Source: Pseudoalteromonas sp. MEBiC 03607
Lineage (GTDB): Bacteria; Pseudomonadota; Gammaproteobacteria; Enterobacterales; Alteromonadaceae
NCBI RefSeq assembly: GCF_004792295.1
Contig: NZ_SRRY01000001.1
Span: forward strand, 1,684,501 to 1,748,500
DNA: 64,000 nucleotides
Reading direction: 5' to 3'
Shown: one piece after another, positions 35,626 to 46,087 of the stretch
Layout of the letters: the number at the start of each line of letters is the position of its first letter
Position numbering within the stretch: position 1 is the first letter of the stretch
Made by a program: the position numbers and the translations under genes
The notes under the pieces: generated by a model
Databases searched by the model: none
The model's input: only the letters and a program-made list of their open reading frames with translations
What the model was told of the DNA's origin: nothing

Positions 35626-35837
35626 TCGTCAATTTATTGCTATTTTAGTATGTAAAGTGGTTAAAACTTGTGCGAATAGGTGTGGCTGCTATAGACAAAA
35701 TAGCCCCTGATCAGTATAACTATACGCATTGTAAGCTTTTTTTGAAGCCAACTTTTAACCATCCAAATGAACAGTACGCAACTAATTATAACTAGCAGCA
35801 GTATTGATATTCTTATGACACTAAAAGGCTCTTAATT

Positions 35838-38630
35838 ATGACTTTGCTCTGGATACCCCTGTTATCCTTAATCGGCAGTGTTATTTCATCCTGCACCTCA
35901 AAACTAACGCGTAATCAAAGTACCGCTTTGACTATGCTAGCGCCTTTGCTTGCCCTTGGAATAGTATTCTCGTACACACCTGCGGTATTTTCTGGTGAAA
36001 TGATTCGCTACAGCGCAGAGTGGATCCCGTTATTAAACATGCAAGTGTCTTTTAGACTTGATGGTTTAACCTTACTTTTTTTATACATGATCTTAGGTAT
36101 TGGTACCTTAGTGATTTTCTATGCGCGTTATTATTTAAGTAATAACGACTCCCTGCCTAAGCTTTATTGCTACTTAATGCTATTTATGACCGCGATGGTC
36201 GGAATAGTAATGTCGAATAATGTTATCCAGCTTTGGCTATTCTGGGAGCTTACCAGTATTAGTTCCTTTTTGCTTATTAGCTATTGGTGGCATAAATCTG
36301 AAGCCCGTAAGGGTGCGCGCATGGCGCTTGCTATTACAGGGGCGGGCGGTCTTGCGCTATTGGCAGGCTTATTATTGATTGGTGACATCGTTGGTAGTTA
36401 TGACTTGGATGTTATCTTAGCGAGTAAAGCACTCATTCAATCTCATGCGCTCTACGAAGTAGCGTTAGTATTGGTGCTTTTGGGGGCGTTTACTAAATCG
36501 GCGCAATTCCCGTTTCATTTTTGGTTGCCGCATGCAATGGCTGCACCTACACCTGTGAGTGCCTATCTACATTCGGCTACCATGGTTAAAGCTGGTATCT
36601 TTTTGCTTGCCCGTTTCTACCCAGCATTAGCAGGCACTGATACGTGGTTTATCTTGGTTGCTATGACTGGTCTTGCTACTTTATTGGTTGGCGCTTATAT
36701 CGCATTATTCAAGCATGACTTAAAAGGTTTACTTGCTTATTCAACCATCAGTCATTTGGGTCTTATCACGTTATTACTTGGTTTAGATACTGAACTTGCC
36801 ACGGTTGCAGCGATTTTCCATATTATTAACCATGCAACGTTTAAAGCCTCATTGTTTATGGCAACCGGTATTATTGATCATGAAACGGGGACTCGTGACA
36901 TGCGCAAACTAAACGGTATGTGGCGCTTTATGCCTTATACTGCCACGCTTGCAATGGTTGCTGCGGCTGCGATGGCTGGTGTGCCATTGTTAAATGGTTT
37001 CTTATCGAAAGAAATGTTCTTTGCTGAAACCTTGCATCAGCAAGTACTAGGTTCGATGTCGTGGCTCATTCCGGTTTTAGCAACTGTAGCTGGTGCTTTA
37101 TCGGTCGCTTATTCTGCACGTTTTATTCATGACGTGTTCTTTAATGGTGACCCGATTGATTTACCTAAACAGCCACACGAACCACCACGTTACATGCGTG
37201 TGCCAATCGAAATTTTAGTGGTGTTATGTTTATTAGTGGGTATGTTCCCTCACTTTGCTGTGAGCGATATTTTAGCGTCTGCTTCGTATGCGGTACTTGG
37301 TGATGCAGCTCCAGATTATAAGCTCTCGGTATGGCATGGCTTTAATTTACCTTTATTAATGAGCTTTATTGCTACTTGCTGTGGTGTGCTTATTTATGTG
37401 CAACGCAAGCACCTGTTCCATTTCCAAGCTTCATTACCGACATTAAATGCTAAAAAAGGCTTTGAACGAGGCCTGTATTCTGTGATCAAATGGTCACAAG
37501 CTAAAGTTAACCGTATTGAAAATGGTTCATTGCAACGATACGCTTTTGTAATGATTGTGGTTGTTTTGATGTGTGCTGGTTGGCCATTGTTTGAGATGCA
37601 ACAACTCGCGGGCACAAGTGAATTAACACCTATTGATTTTCATAACGCCATTGGCGCGGGTCTGTTAATTATCGGTGCGCTTGTTACTGTTATTTGGCAT
37701 CGTTCGCGAATGATATCTTTGATTATGATTTCAATTGTAGGCCTGATGGTATCTGTAGCTTTCACTCGATTCTCTGCGCCAGACTTAGCATTGACTCAGT
37801 TAACAGTTGAAGTTGTCACTGTGATGCTACTTATGCTCGCATTATTCTTTTTACCGCAGCGTACTCCGAAAGAATCAAGCTCACTGCGTATTCTGCGAGA
37901 CTTGGGTATCTCATCGGCAATTGGTGTGGTTGTGGCCAGTATCTGCTACGCGCTGTTGACTAGACCGCTTGAATCAATTTCTGATTTCTTTATTGCCAAT
38001 GCTAAAACTGGCGGTGGCGGTACTAACGTTGTAAACGTGATTTTAGTTGACTTCAGGGGCTTTGATACCCTTGGTGAAATAACCGTACTGGGTATTGCCG
38101 CATTAGGTATTTATAAATTACTTATTAATCTGCCATTGTTTATGCCGGCAAGTGATAGCGAAGGGCGCCCATGGGCTAGAGAGCGTTATCCAATCTTACT
38201 GTCGAGTATTTCGCAAAGTCTATTACCACTGGCATTATTGGTGTCTGCTTATATTTTCTTACGAGGTCACAATTTACCGGGTGGTGGTTTTATTGCAGGT
38301 CTAGTAACGGCGATTGCGTTTATTTTGCAATATATGGCAAATGGTTCACACTGGATTGCAGACAGATTTGATGTGAATTATCGCAAAATTATTGCGTCAG
38401 GTATTGCTATTGCGTTGTTCACAGGTGTGGGTAGTTGGTTCTTTGACCGTCCATTCTTAACAACGTGGTTTGATTATTTTGATATTCCGTTAGTCGGCAA
38501 AACAGAACTTGCCAGTGCTATCGTATTTGATTTAGGTGTGTATTTAACTGTTGTAGGTGCAACGCTGATGATTTTGGCAAGTTTAGGTAAATTGACTGCC
38601 GATACACCCAAGCGAGAGGTAAATATTTAA
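35838..38630 (+). CDS. mrpA: Mrp-type Na+/H+ antiporter, fused subunits A and B
   Basis: 930 residues. The N-terminal two-thirds is the MrpA/NuoL-like proton-channel subunit with many helices ([46 protein letters not shown]). It continues into a DUF4040-type region and an MnhB-like domain with [16 protein letters not shown] and [19 protein letters not shown]. MrpA and MrpB are separate in Bacillus; the fusion is usual in proteobacterial group 2 Pha/Mrp systems. First gene of mrpA-G, a complex exchanging Na+ or K+ for protons at alkaline pH or high salt. The stop overlaps mrpC by one base. Confidence 0.93.
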   Translation: MTLLWIPLLSLIGSVISSCTSKLTRNQSTALTMLAPLLALGIVFSYTPAVFSGEMIRYSAEWIPLLNMQVSFRLDGLTLLFLYMILGIGTLVIFYARYYLSNNDSLPKLYCYLMLFMTAMVGIVMSNNVIQLWLFWELTSISSFLLISYWWHKSEARKGARMALAITGAGGLALLAGLLLIGDIVGSYDLDVILASKALIQSHALYEVALVLVLLGAFTKSAQFPFHFWLPHAMAAPTPVSAYLHSATMVKAGIFLLARFYPALAGTDTWFILVAMTGLATLLVGAYIALFKHDLKGLLAYSTISHLGLITLLLGLDTELATVAAIFHIINHATFKASLFMATGIIDHETGTRDMRKLNGMWRFMPYTATLAMVAAAAMAGVPLLNGFLSKEMFFAETLHQQVLGSMSWLIPVLATVAGALSVAYSARFIHDVFFNGDPIDLPKQPHEPPRYMRVPIEILVVLCLLVGMFPHFAVSDILASASYAVLGDAAPDYKLSVWHGFNLPLLMSFIATCCGVLIYVQRKHLFHFQASLPTLNAKKGFERGLYSVIKWSQAKVNRIENGSLQRYAFVMIVVVLMCAGWPLFEMQQLAGTSELTPIDFHNAIGAGLLIIGALVTVIWHRSRMISLIMISIVGLMVSVAFTRFSAPDLALTQLTVEVVTVMLLMLALFFLPQRTPKESSSLRILRDLGISSAIGVVVASICYALLTRPLESISDFFIANAKTGGGGTNVVNVILVDFRGFDTLGEITVLGIAALGIYKLLINLPLFMPASDSEGRPWARERYPILLSSISQSLLPLALLVSAYIFLRGHNLPGGGFIAGLVTAIAFILQYMANGSHWIADRFDVNYRKIIASGIAIALFTGVGSWFFDRPFLTTWFDYFDIPLVGKTELASAIVFDLGVYLTVVGATLMILASLGKLTADTPKREVNI

Positions 38631-38974
38631 TGGAAGTATTGTACGCATCATGCGTGGGCGTGCTGGTTGCATGCGGGATTTTCTTAATATTAAGAGCACG
38701 TACCTTTCCGGTTGTGCTTGGTTTAACCATGTTATCGTACGCGGTTAACCTATTTTTATTCTCGTCAGGTCGCTTAACGATTAATAAAGCTGCAGTACTA
38801 GGCAGTGCTAGTGAGTATGCGGATCCATTACCGCAGGCACTTGTGCTTACCGCTATAGTTATCGGTTTTGCGATGACCGCCTTTGTGGTTATTTTAGCTA
38901 TTCGTGGTCGTGCTGATTTGGGTAATGATCATGTTGACGGTCATTTATTAAAATCATCTAAGGAGCAAAAATGA
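38630..38974 (+). CDS. mrpC: Mrp antiporter subunit C (NuoK-like)
   Basis: 114 residues, three membrane helices, NuoK-like. GVLVACGIFLILRARTFPVVLGLTMLSYAVNLFLFSSGR and DPLPQALVLTAIVIGFAMTAFVV are diagnostic for MrpC. Start overlaps mrpA (TAATG) and its end overlaps mrpD (ATGA), so translation is coupled along the operon. Confidence 0.95.
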   Translation: MEVLYASCVGVLVACGIFLILRARTFPVVLGLTMLSYAVNLFLFSSGRLTINKAAVLGSASEYADPLPQALVLTAIVIGFAMTAFVVILAIRGRADLGNDHVDGHLLKSSKEQK

Positions 38975-40488
38975 TTCAGCATTTAGCTTCTTTACCCATT
39001 TTAATCCCTATGTTGGCGGGCGTTATTTTATTAATGCCACCGTGCGGTAAAAACTTACATATTCGTCGTGTAGCTTCCGTTATTTTATCGATAGTTACGT
39101 TGCTAATAAGTGCTTATTTGCTATTTCATGTTAATACGACTGCATCACTGGTTTATGCTATCGGTGATTGGTCAGCACCTTTTGGTATTGTGCTTGTGGC
39201 TGATAGGCTCTCTGCATTACTGGTGCTACTAACGAGTCTATTGGGCGCGGTGATTGTGCTTTATAGCTGTGCAGGTGACGACAAAAAAGGCAGCTTTTTT
39301 CACCCGCTGGTCCATTTTTTAATTCTGGGTGTGAATGGTGCTTTTCTAACTGGTGATGTGTTTAACCTATTTGTATTTTTTGAGGTGTTACTGATTGCCT
39401 CTTATTCGCTATTGATGCATGCCGGTGACAAACACAAAACACGAGCAGCACTGCAGTACGTGATATTAAACCTAATTGGTTCAAGTGTATTCTTAATCGC
39501 GTTAGGTATTTTATATGGTGTCCTAGGAACATTAAATATCGCTGATTTAGCACAAAAAGTCCCTTTACTAAAAGGTGATGATGTATACCTTGCGAAAATA
39601 GGTGGCTTGTTACTGATTGTCGTGTTTGCACTTAAAGGCGCGCTCTTACCTTTACATTTATGGCTACCGAATACTTACGCAAGTGCAATGCCATTGGTAG
39701 CTGCATTATTTGCGATTATGACTAAGGTAGGTGTCTATGCCATGCTGCGTGTATACACCGTTATATTTGGTGAGAATGCAGGTGAGCTTGCTCATATGGC
39801 ACAGCCTTGGTTGTGGGGCTTAGCACTGGCGACAATTGTGATGGGCGCTATTGGTGTTTTAGCTAGCCAAGATTTCCGTAAGTTGATTGCCAACTTGGTG
39901 GTGGTGTCGGTTGGTACTCTCGTTGCGTTGGTGGCCATTCAAAATGTCTCTGCTACAGCTGCGTTACTCTACTACTTAGTTCATTCAACTTTAATTTGTG
40001 CTGTCCTGTTTTTATTGGCTGATTTAATTGCGCAGCAGCGCGGTAAGGTCGCTGACCGCTTAGTGGCGGGGCGTGCAGTTGCTCAGCCATTCTTGTTAGG
40101 TATTTGTTTTGTGATTGCGGCACTTGCCGTGGTGGGGATGCCACCATTGTCAGGTTTTGTCGGTAAAATTTGGATTTTAAAGAGTACTCTAGATAGCGAA
40201 AAAGCCATGTTGTTTTGGCCTATTTATATTTTATCTAGTTTGGCACTGTTGGTTGCGATATCGCGTGCTGGTACAAGCCTTTTTTGGGATCACAAATATA
40301 AAGATAGTGAAGCAATTGAGGGCGTAAAAGCACACCCTTTACAAGTGACTGCGGTCATTGTGCTGTTAGCATGCTCGCCGTTAATGGTTATTTTTGCAGG
40401 GCCAATATCTGAATATATGCTAGCAACCTCTGAGCAATTGTTTGATATAAACCAAGGCATTCAGAATGTATTACAAGGAGGCCAATAA
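38971..40488 (+). CDS. mrpD: Mrp antiporter subunit D (NuoN/M-like)
   Basis: 505 residues with about fourteen helices, a homologue of complex I subunits M and N. FNLFVFFEVLLIASYSLLMHAG has the conserved Glu of the antiporter fold, and LKGALLPLHLWLPNTYASAMP holds the key Lys-containing helix. Together with MrpA it should form the ion pathway. ATG overlaps the mrpC stop by four bases; its stop overlaps mrpE by one. Confidence 0.95.
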   Translation: MIQHLASLPILIPMLAGVILLMPPCGKNLHIRRVASVILSIVTLLISAYLLFHVNTTASLVYAIGDWSAPFGIVLVADRLSALLVLLTSLLGAVIVLYSCAGDDKKGSFFHPLVHFLILGVNGAFLTGDVFNLFVFFEVLLIASYSLLMHAGDKHKTRAALQYVILNLIGSSVFLIALGILYGVLGTLNIADLAQKVPLLKGDDVYLAKIGGLLLIVVFALKGALLPLHLWLPNTYASAMPLVAALFAIMTKVGVYAMLRVYTVIFGENAGELAHMAQPWLWGLALATIVMGAIGVLASQDFRKLIANLVVVSVGTLVALVAIQNVSATAALLYYLVHSTLICAVLFLLADLIAQQRGKVADRLVAGRAVAQPFLLGICFVIAALAVVGMPPLSGFVGKIWILKSTLDSEKAMLFWPIYILSSLALLVAISRAGTSLFWDHKYKDSEAIEGVKAHPLQVTAVIVLLACSPLMVIFAGPISEYMLATSEQLFDINQGIQNVLQGGQ

Positions 40489-41024
40489 TGCGTTTAGAAG
40501 CTCGTTTTCGTTGGCTACCGACTCCATTTCGTAGTGTATTACTTTTTGTTGTCTGGTTATTACTCAATAATAGCGTGTCGCCAGGGCATCTGCTGTTAGC
40601 TACTTTTTTTGCTATAACAATTCCGTGGATCACTTTTCCATTTCGCGATCCACAGCCCCTTATTGTTAGACCAGGATTGGCGTTTAAGTACTTACTTTTA
40701 GTGTTGTACGATATTGTCACTGCCAATTTACAAGTTGCGCTTTTAATACTCGGGCCGACTAAAAAGTTGCGTCCGGGCTTTATAAAAGTACCACTTGATT
40801 TAAGTCATGAAATGCCAATCACTATTTTGGCAAGCACTGTGTCACTAACCCCAGGCACTGTGAGTGCAGAGGTTTATCCTATTCCTGAGTCACTCGAAGA
40901 GGGCGAAGAAATTGAGCAGCGCTATTTACTGATCCATGTGCTCGATTTAGCAGATGAACAGGCGTTAATTAATACTATTAAGCAGCGCTATGAAGCACCG
41001 CTTAAGGAGATTTTTAGATGCTAG
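40488..41024 (+). CDS. mrpE: Mrp antiporter subunit E
   Basis: 178 residues. Two or three N-terminal membrane helices and a cytoplasmic C-terminal part; LASTVSLTPGTVSAEVYP is the MrpE signature. Start overlaps the mrpD stop and the end overlaps mrpF by seven bases. Confidence 0.94.
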   Translation: MRLEARFRWLPTPFRSVLLFVVWLLLNNSVSPGHLLLATFFAITIPWITFPFRDPQPLIVRPGLAFKYLLLVLYDIVTANLQVALLILGPTKKLRPGFIKVPLDLSHEMPITILASTVSLTPGTVSAEVYPIPESLEEGEEIEQRYLLIHVLDLADEQALINTIKQRYEAPLKEIFRC

Positions 41025-41287
41025 ATACCGTATTTTTAATTGTCTATGCGATGATCGCCATCTCGTTATTACTAAATTTATGGCGCTTAATAGTGGGTCC
41101 ATCGGTACCTGACCGTATATTAGCGCTAGATACGATGTTTATTAACACCATTGCGCTGATAATTCTTTATGGCATGAGTATGGATACCGGGCTTTATTTT
41201 GAGGCCGCTTTATTAATTGCCATGCTTGGTTTTGTTAGTACCGTTGCAGTATGTAAATATTTGCTGCGCGGCGATATTATTGAATAA
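41018..41287 (+). CDS. mrpF: Mrp antiporter subunit F
   Basis: 89 residues, three membrane helices. LWRLIVGPSVPDRILALDTMFINTIALIILYG is the typical MrpF core, including the conserved Asp. It overlaps the mrpE end by seven bases, with GGAGA ribosome site in mrpE; mrpG follows after 11 bases. Confidence 0.95.
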   Translation: MLDTVFLIVYAMIAISLLLNLWRLIVGPSVPDRILALDTMFINTIALIILYGMSMDTGLYFEAALLIAMLGFVSTVAVCKYLLRGDIIE

Positions 41288-41298
41288 GGTAACAAATA

Positions 41299-41628
41299 AT
41301 GAGTGAATGGATTGTATCAATCTTACTGTTAATTGGTGGTTGCTTTATTTTGATTGGTTCGATTGGCTTAGTGAAAATGCCAGACTTTTTTATGCGTTTA
41401 CATGGGCCAACTAAAGCCACTACTTTAGGAATGGCATCATTACTTATCGCTGCAATGGTGTATTTTAGCTATCACCATGATGGAGTGAGCGTTAAAGAGA
41501 TCCTAATTTCAATTTTCTTACTGATCACCGCACCTATCAGTGGTTACATGTTGATTAAGTCAGCTATTCATCACAAACTTCGCGCTAAAGAAGGTACCAA
41601 GGGCTTAGACAACGTCGAGGACGATTAA
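41299..41628 (+). CDS. mrpG: Mrp antiporter subunit G
   Basis: 109 residues, three membrane helices. GSIGLVKMPDFFMRLHGPTKATTLGMASLL is the MrpG signature. Last gene of the operon; no convincing terminator was seen between it and truA 102 bases downstream, so some read-through is possible. Confidence 0.95.
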   Translation: MSEWIVSILLLIGGCFILIGSIGLVKMPDFFMRLHGPTKATTLGMASLLIAAMVYFSYHHDGVSVKEILISIFLLITAPISGYMLIKSAIHHKLRAKEGTKGLDNVEDD

Positions 41629-41730
41629 AAACTAATCGTGCTAACAGGGTGAAGTACAAGGGTGCTTTTATTGCGCGAGCAGATCGCATAAAATGCCCCG
41701 TCATTTAGCACAGTAGGTAAATAGGTCATT

Positions 41731-42525
41731 ATGCGAGTAGCACTTGGAGTAGAGTACAACGGCGCCCGTTACAGTGGTTGGCAACGTCAATCACATGTCA
41801 ATAGCGTACAGCAAGAAGTAGAAACGGCGTTGTCGCGGATTTGTAATCACCCAGTCGAAATCGTATGTGCTGGCCGCACTGATGCTGGTGTTCACGGCAC
41901 AGGGCAAGTGGTTCACTTTGACACTCATGCAGAACGTGAAATGGTTGCATTCACAATGGGCATGAATACCCTGTTACCGAAAGATATTTCTATTCGGTTT
42001 GCCGAGCCTGTCAGTGAAGATTTTCATGCTCGTTTTAGCGCCACAGCTCGTCGCTATCGTTACGTTATTTATAACTACACCTATCGCGGTGCAATCATGA
42101 GCGAAGGGGTGACGCATTTTCATCACCCACTCGATGAAACTAAAATGCAAGAAGCCTGTCAGTATTTAATTGGTGAGCATGACTTTACCTCTTTTAGGGC
42201 ACTGCATTGCCAAGCTAATACAGCAAATCGTACGATTCACCATTTGTCGGTAAAACGCCAAGGTGACTATGTGATAATTGATATTAAAGCGAATGCATTT
42301 TTACATCATATGGTACGAAATATTACTGGCTGTTTGATGGATATTGGTCTGCATAAACATGAACCAGTCTGGTTAAAAGAATTACTTGATTTAAAAGAAC
42401 GCGCTAAGGCAAGTGCCACAGCAAAGGCTGCTGGTCTTTACTTAGTGGATGTGGATTACCCTGAACACTTTGGTATTCCTAAAACACCATTAGGACCTCT
42501 GTTTTTACCTGATTCAGATAGTTAA
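41731..42525 (+). CDS. truA: tRNA pseudouridine synthase A (positions 38-40)
   Basis: 264 residues. [18 protein letters not shown] contains the catalytic Asp of Tru[19 protein letters not shown] and [20 protein letters not shown] complete the pattern. It modifies uridines in the anticodon arm of tRNAs. It begins a truA-accD-folC-dedD-cvpA-purF block known from other gammaproteobacteria. Confidence 0.97.
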   Translation: MRVALGVEYNGARYSGWQRQSHVNSVQQEVETALSRICNHPVEIVCAGRTDAGVHGTGQVVHFDTHAEREMVAFTMGMNTLLPKDISIRFAEPVSEDFHARFSATARRYRYVIYNYTYRGAIMSEGVTHFHHPLDETKMQEACQYLIGEHDFTSFRALHCQANTANRTIHHLSVKRQGDYVIIDIKANAFLHHMVRNITGCLMDIGLHKHEPVWLKELLDLKERAKASATAKAAGLYLVDVDYPEHFGIPKTPLGPLFLPDSDS

Positions 42526-42599
42526 CTGAAAGTGCTGCACTACTAAGACCAGTTTTTTATATCGTCTACGGGTAATTCATGTTTTAATTGAAAAAATCT

Positions 42600-42650
42600 G
42601 TCTGTTTAATTACTAGAAGTAGTGCATCGAGCATACTTGATTAAACAGAC
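42600..42650 (+). promoter_or_regulatory. Long hairpin in the accD leader
   Basis: GTCTGTTTAAT and ATTAAACAGAC are perfect 11-bp arms; inside them AAGTAgTGC pairs with GCATACTT. No T-run follows, so it is a leader structure rather than a terminator, 33 bases before the accD start. Confidence 0.45.
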
Positions 42651-42683
42651 TGCGACACAGAACAGCATTTAAGAGAGTTGCAA

Positions 42684-43559
42684 ATGAGTTGGTTAGAAAA
42701 AATCTTACCTAAAACGACTAAATCATCAGGTCGTAAAGAAATCCCTGAAGGGGTTTGGGCTAAGTGTACAGACTGTGATTCAATTTTATACAAAGCAGAA
42801 TTAGAAAAAGCACTCAACGTATGTCCTAAGTGTGATCATCACATGCGTTTAAGTGGCCGTAAACGTTTAGAAAACTTTTTAGATGATGCTGATCGTCACG
42901 AAATTGGTGCTGAACACGAACCAAAAGACGTATTAAAGTTTAAAGATTCTAAAAAATACTCTGACCGCATCACCCAAGCACAAAAAGCAAGTGGTGAAAA
43001 AGACGCACTTGTTGCAATGAAAGGCCGTTTAAAAGGCATTCCTGTTGCTGCTGTTGCATTTGAATTCTCATTTATGGGTGGTTCAATGGCGTCAGTAGTA
43101 GGTGCACGTTTTGTTGAAGCTGTTGACCAATGCTTAGAGCATGATATGCCACTTATCTGTTTTTCTGCATCGGGTGGTGCACGTATGCAAGAAGCCCTTA
43201 TGTCATTAATGCAAATGGCTAAAACAAGTGCTGCGCTTGCAAAGATGAGCGAAAAAGGTTTACCGTTTATTTCAGTATTAACTGATCCAACAATGGGTGG
43301 TGTATCTGCATCGCTGGCAATGCTTGGTGATGTGAACGTTGCAGAGCCTAAAGCATTAATTGGTTTTGCGGGTCCTCGCGTAATCGAGCAAACAGTACGT
43401 GAAACGCTACCAGAAGGTTTCCAACGCAGTGAATTCTTGCTAGAGCATGGTGCAATCGACATGATTGTTGACCGCCGTGAAATGCGTGACACCCTTGCAC
43501 GTATCTTAGCGAAATTTATGAACTTGCCTTCTACTGAACAAGAGCATAGAGTAGCGTAA
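42684..43559 (+). CDS. accD: Acetyl-CoA carboxylase carboxyltransferase subunit beta
   Basis: 291 residues. N-terminal zinc ribbon with two CxxC pairs (CTDC and CPKC) followed by the carboxyltransferase domain ([52 protein letters not shown]). With AccA it transfers carboxyl from biotin to acetyl-CoA, the first step of fatty acid synthesis. The frame is also open from TTG 42678, but ATG 42684 is preferred: it is preceded by AAGAGAG and gives the usual MSWLEKILP start. Confidence 0.97.
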   Translation: MSWLEKILPKTTKSSGRKEIPEGVWAKCTDCDSILYKAELEKALNVCPKCDHHMRLSGRKRLENFLDDADRHEIGAEHEPKDVLKFKDSKKYSDRITQAQKASGEKDALVAMKGRLKGIPVAAVAFEFSFMGGSMASVVGARFVEAVDQCLEHDMPLICFSASGGARMQEALMSLMQMAKTSAALAKMSEKGLPFISVLTDPTMGGVSASLAMLGDVNVAEPKALIGFAGPRVIEQTVRETLPEGFQRSEFLLEHGAIDMIVDRREMRDTLARILAKFMNLPSTEQEHRVA

Positions 43560-43584
43560 ATTTCAGCTTAACTGATTAAACGCT

Positions 43585-44850
43585 ATGACAGAAATCCTTC
43601 CTAGCCAATCATCAAGCCTTGATGATTGGCTTTGTTATTTAGAAAGTGTACATCCAGCCAATATCGAAATGGGTCTTGAGCGCGTAGAGCGTGTGGCAAA
43701 CCAAGTCGGCTTACTCGATACATCAAGCAAAATAATCCTTATTGCAGGTACGAATGGTAAAGGAACGACAGCTCGTTGCTTAGAAAGCTTACTGCTTGCA
43801 CAAGGTTTTAGTGTGGGGACTTATGCTTCTCCGCATCTTATTCGTTACAACGAGCGCGTGCGTATTAATGGCCAAGAGCTTGATGATCAATACCATGTTG
43901 ATGCTTTCGATATGCTCGAAAAAGGTCGTGGTGACACACCACTGACTTATTTTGAATACGGAACACTGGGCGCTTTAGCTATTTTTAAACGCCATGCGGT
44001 TGATTATGTACTCTTAGAGGTGGGTCTTGGTGGTCGTTATGATGCTACTAATATAGTCAACCCATATGCTTGTGTGATCACTACAATAGATTTAGACCAT
44101 AAAGAATACCTTGGTGATACTCGTGAGTTAGTTGGCTACGATAAAGCAGGTATATTCCGTACCAATACGCCCGCAATCGTTGGCGATTTAGCTATTCCAC
44201 ACACAGTAACTGATTACGGTAATGAAATTAACGCCGATATGGTGTTATCAGGTCGCGACTTTAAATTCACAGAAGATAGTGAAGGCTTTAATTGGCAATA
44301 CAAAGCCAATGACTGGCGTTTAGCTAAACCTGCGATCCCTTGTCAAAATGCTGCCACAGCATTGACTCTACTTAGTAAGCTTGATTTATTACCAAATGAA
44401 CAACAAGTAAGAGACTGTTTAGCAAACTTGACGGTTGAAGGTCGCTTTCAGCAGCTAAGTGAGCAACCACTTATTTTTACTGATGTAGCTCATAACCCAG
44501 AGTCGGCTCGTTATTTAGCACGTAAATTAAGCGTGTATAAAGATCAAGGGTTTAAAATTCATGCATTAGTCGCTATGCTTGCAGATAAAGATAAAGTGGC
44601 TGCTATGTCGGCTGTGGCCGATGTAGTTGATGAATGGTCGTTGGCGAGTTTAGACTGTTTTCGTGGAGATACCGTCGAAAACCTTGCCAGCGCATTAGCA
44701 GAAACGCCATCAACAGCGCCTAGTACCCATTATAAGAGTGTTGAAGCTGCATTAGATGCAATGTTACCAAAGCTAGATAAAAGCACCTTATTGATTGTGT
44801 TTGGGTCATTTATAACTGTGGCTGCTGCTATCAATTACTTTAAAGAATAG
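43585..44850 (+). CDS. folC: Dihydrofolate/folylpolyglutamate synthase
   Basis: 421 residues. IAGTNGKGTTARCLESLL is the P-loop; TYFEYGTLGALAIF, EVGLGGRYDATNI and the C-terminal FTDVAHNPESARYLA ligase-domain motif are diagnostic. It adds glutamate to dihydropteroate and extends folate polyglutamates. Directly after accD with 25 bases between, and 11 bases before dedD, as in E. coli. Confidence 0.97.
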   Translation: MTEILPSQSSSLDDWLCYLESVHPANIEMGLERVERVANQVGLLDTSSKIILIAGTNGKGTTARCLESLLLAQGFSVGTYASPHLIRYNERVRINGQELDDQYHVDAFDMLEKGRGDTPLTYFEYGTLGALAIFKRHAVDYVLLEVGLGGRYDATNIVNPYACVITTIDLDHKEYLGDTRELVGYDKAGIFRTNTPAIVGDLAIPHTVTDYGNEINADMVLSGRDFKFTEDSEGFNWQYKANDWRLAKPAIPCQNAATALTLLSKLDLLPNEQQVRDCLANLTVEGRFQQLSEQPLIFTDVAHNPESARYLARKLSVYKDQGFKIHALVAMLADKDKVAAMSAVADVVDEWSLASLDCFRGDTVENLASALAETPSTAPSTHYKSVEAALDAMLPKLDKSTLLIVFGSFITVAAAINYFKE

Positions 44851-44861
44851 AGAGGAAATCG

Positions 44862-45515
44862 GTGAACGCAGGGTTTATTAATCGCTTAGTAGGAACCACC
44901 ATTGTGGTTGTAGCGGCTATTGTCTTCATTCCAAATATTTTGGACGGAGAGAAAGTTCATCATGCAGAAAACTTTAAAGCGATCCCTGACCGCCCTGAGT
45001 TCACCACGATTGACTTACAACAAGCTATAGACAATAAAGTGGCATCAGCTGAGCAACCCGCCGAAGTTGCTGTTGAAGATGTTAAAGCTAATGATGCCGA
45101 GTTAACGGCAACAGAACAGCAATCATTTAGCGATGCCCCGAAAATGATTGAAGCATCAACAGATGAGCCTGTGATTAATAAAGCTGAGCCAAAAGTTGCA
45201 GTGCAAGAGCCTGCAAAGCCGGTCGCTAATACTCCTGAGCCAACCCGTAAGCCAGAAGAAAACCTCACCAAAATGGCGTATGTTATTCAATTGGGGAGTT
45301 TTTCTCATGCACCTAATGTGAAATCGCTTCAAGAAAAACTAAAAGCGAATGGTTTCAAAACTTTCACGCGCCCGATAAAAACCCCGAACGGCACACTGAC
45401 AAAAGTCTTTGTAGGTCCTTCACTTAACAAGAAAGAGTTAGAGAGTAAGCTTCCTGAGTTAAAGCAGTTAACCAAGCTAAATGGTAAAGTTACTCAGTTT
45501 GAAATTACGAAGTGA
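44862..45515 (+). CDS. dedD: SPOR-domain cell-division protein DedD
   Basis: 217 residues. One N-terminal membrane helix (~8-25), a Pro/Glu/Ala-rich periplasmic linker, and a C-terminal SPOR domain from ~143 (YVIQLGSFSHAPNVKSLQEKLKANGFKTF). SPOR domains bind denuded septal peptidoglycan; DedD supports septation in E. coli. GTG start at 44862 with GAGGAAAT upstream. The downstream cvpA-purF pair, normally adjacent, is separated by two MITE-like elements. Confidence 0.92.
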   Translation: MNAGFINRLVGTTIVVVAAIVFIPNILDGEKVHHAENFKAIPDRPEFTTIDLQQAIDNKVASAEQPAEVAVEDVKANDAELTATEQQSFSDAPKMIEASTDEPVINKAEPKVAVQEPAKPVANTPEPTRKPEENLTKMAYVIQLGSFSHAPNVKSLQEKLKANGFKTFTRPIKTPNGTLTKVFVGPSLNKKELESKLPELKQLTKLNGKVTQFEITK

Positions 45516-45526
45516 TCTGGTAAAGG

Positions 45527-45787
45527 ATACCCAAACCACCTGTAGATCCATGATTCAGCGCTATCACAGGGCTTTCAATACACGGCGTGGCAATACAGGA
45601 ATGTAGGTACCTTTCAAGTTGTCACAACACAGTAGTGGAAGCCCTGTGAAGCGCCCGAAGGGCATGGCTAAAACGCATTTACTCTGCGTTATTGATTTTG
45701 CTAATGGGTACACCATTACCTACAATCAATGCCTTGCCTAAATACGTTTTATCTCATGCTGAATTCTTGCATCTACAGGTGGTTCTT
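45527..45787. mobile_element. MITE-like element, copy 1 (right end truncated)
   Basis: 261-base unit beginning with ATACCCAAACCACCTGTAGA. Its right end ATCTACAGGTGGTT is the inverted repeat but stops short and is followed by CTT and then copy 2. No coding capacity. It is almost identical to copy 2 (only a few single-base differences seen by eye), so the duplication is recent. Confidence 0.8.
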
Positions 45788-46052
45788 ATACCCAAAGCAC
45801 CTGTAGATCCATGATTCAGCGCTATCACAGGGCTTTCAATACACGGCGTGGCAATACAGGAATGTAGGTACCTTTCAAGTTGCCACAACACAGTAGTGGA
45901 AGCCTTGTGAAGCGCCCGAAGGGCATGGCTAAAACGCATTTACTCTGCGTTATTGATTTTGCTAATGGGTACACCATTACCTACAATCAATGCCTTGCCT
46001 AAATACGTTTTATCTCATGCTGAATTCTTGCATCTACAGGTGGTTTGGGTAT
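45788..46052. mobile_element. MITE-like element, copy 2 (both ends intact)
   Basis: 265-base unit with terminal inverted repeats: left ATACCCAAAGCACCTGTAGA, right TCTACAGGTGGTTTGGGTAT, 20 of 21 positions complementary. Internal hairpin AACGCA/TGCGTT is visible. It ends 35 bases before cvpA. No transposase and no clear target-site duplication was seen. Confidence 0.8.
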
Positions 46053-46057
46053 AGAAT
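46028..46057 (+). promoter_or_regulatory. Candidate outward promoter at the MITE edge, for cvpA-purF
   Basis: TTGCAT (46028-46033) inside the element and TAGAAT (46052-46057) starting on its last base have 18-base spacing, followed by GCGCCCC. The -35 belongs to the element and the -10 to the junction. Confidence 0.4.
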
Positions 46058-46087
46058 GCGCCCCAAATTAACGACTAGTTGGTTCTT

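Noticed and set aside
45754..45939. 61-codon minus-strand frame
   Set aside because: Lies across the junction of the two MITE-like repeats, which appear non-coding.
45527..46052. CRISPR-like repetition
   Set aside because: Only two long units with terminal inverted repeats and no short repeat-spacer pattern; a MITE pair explains it.
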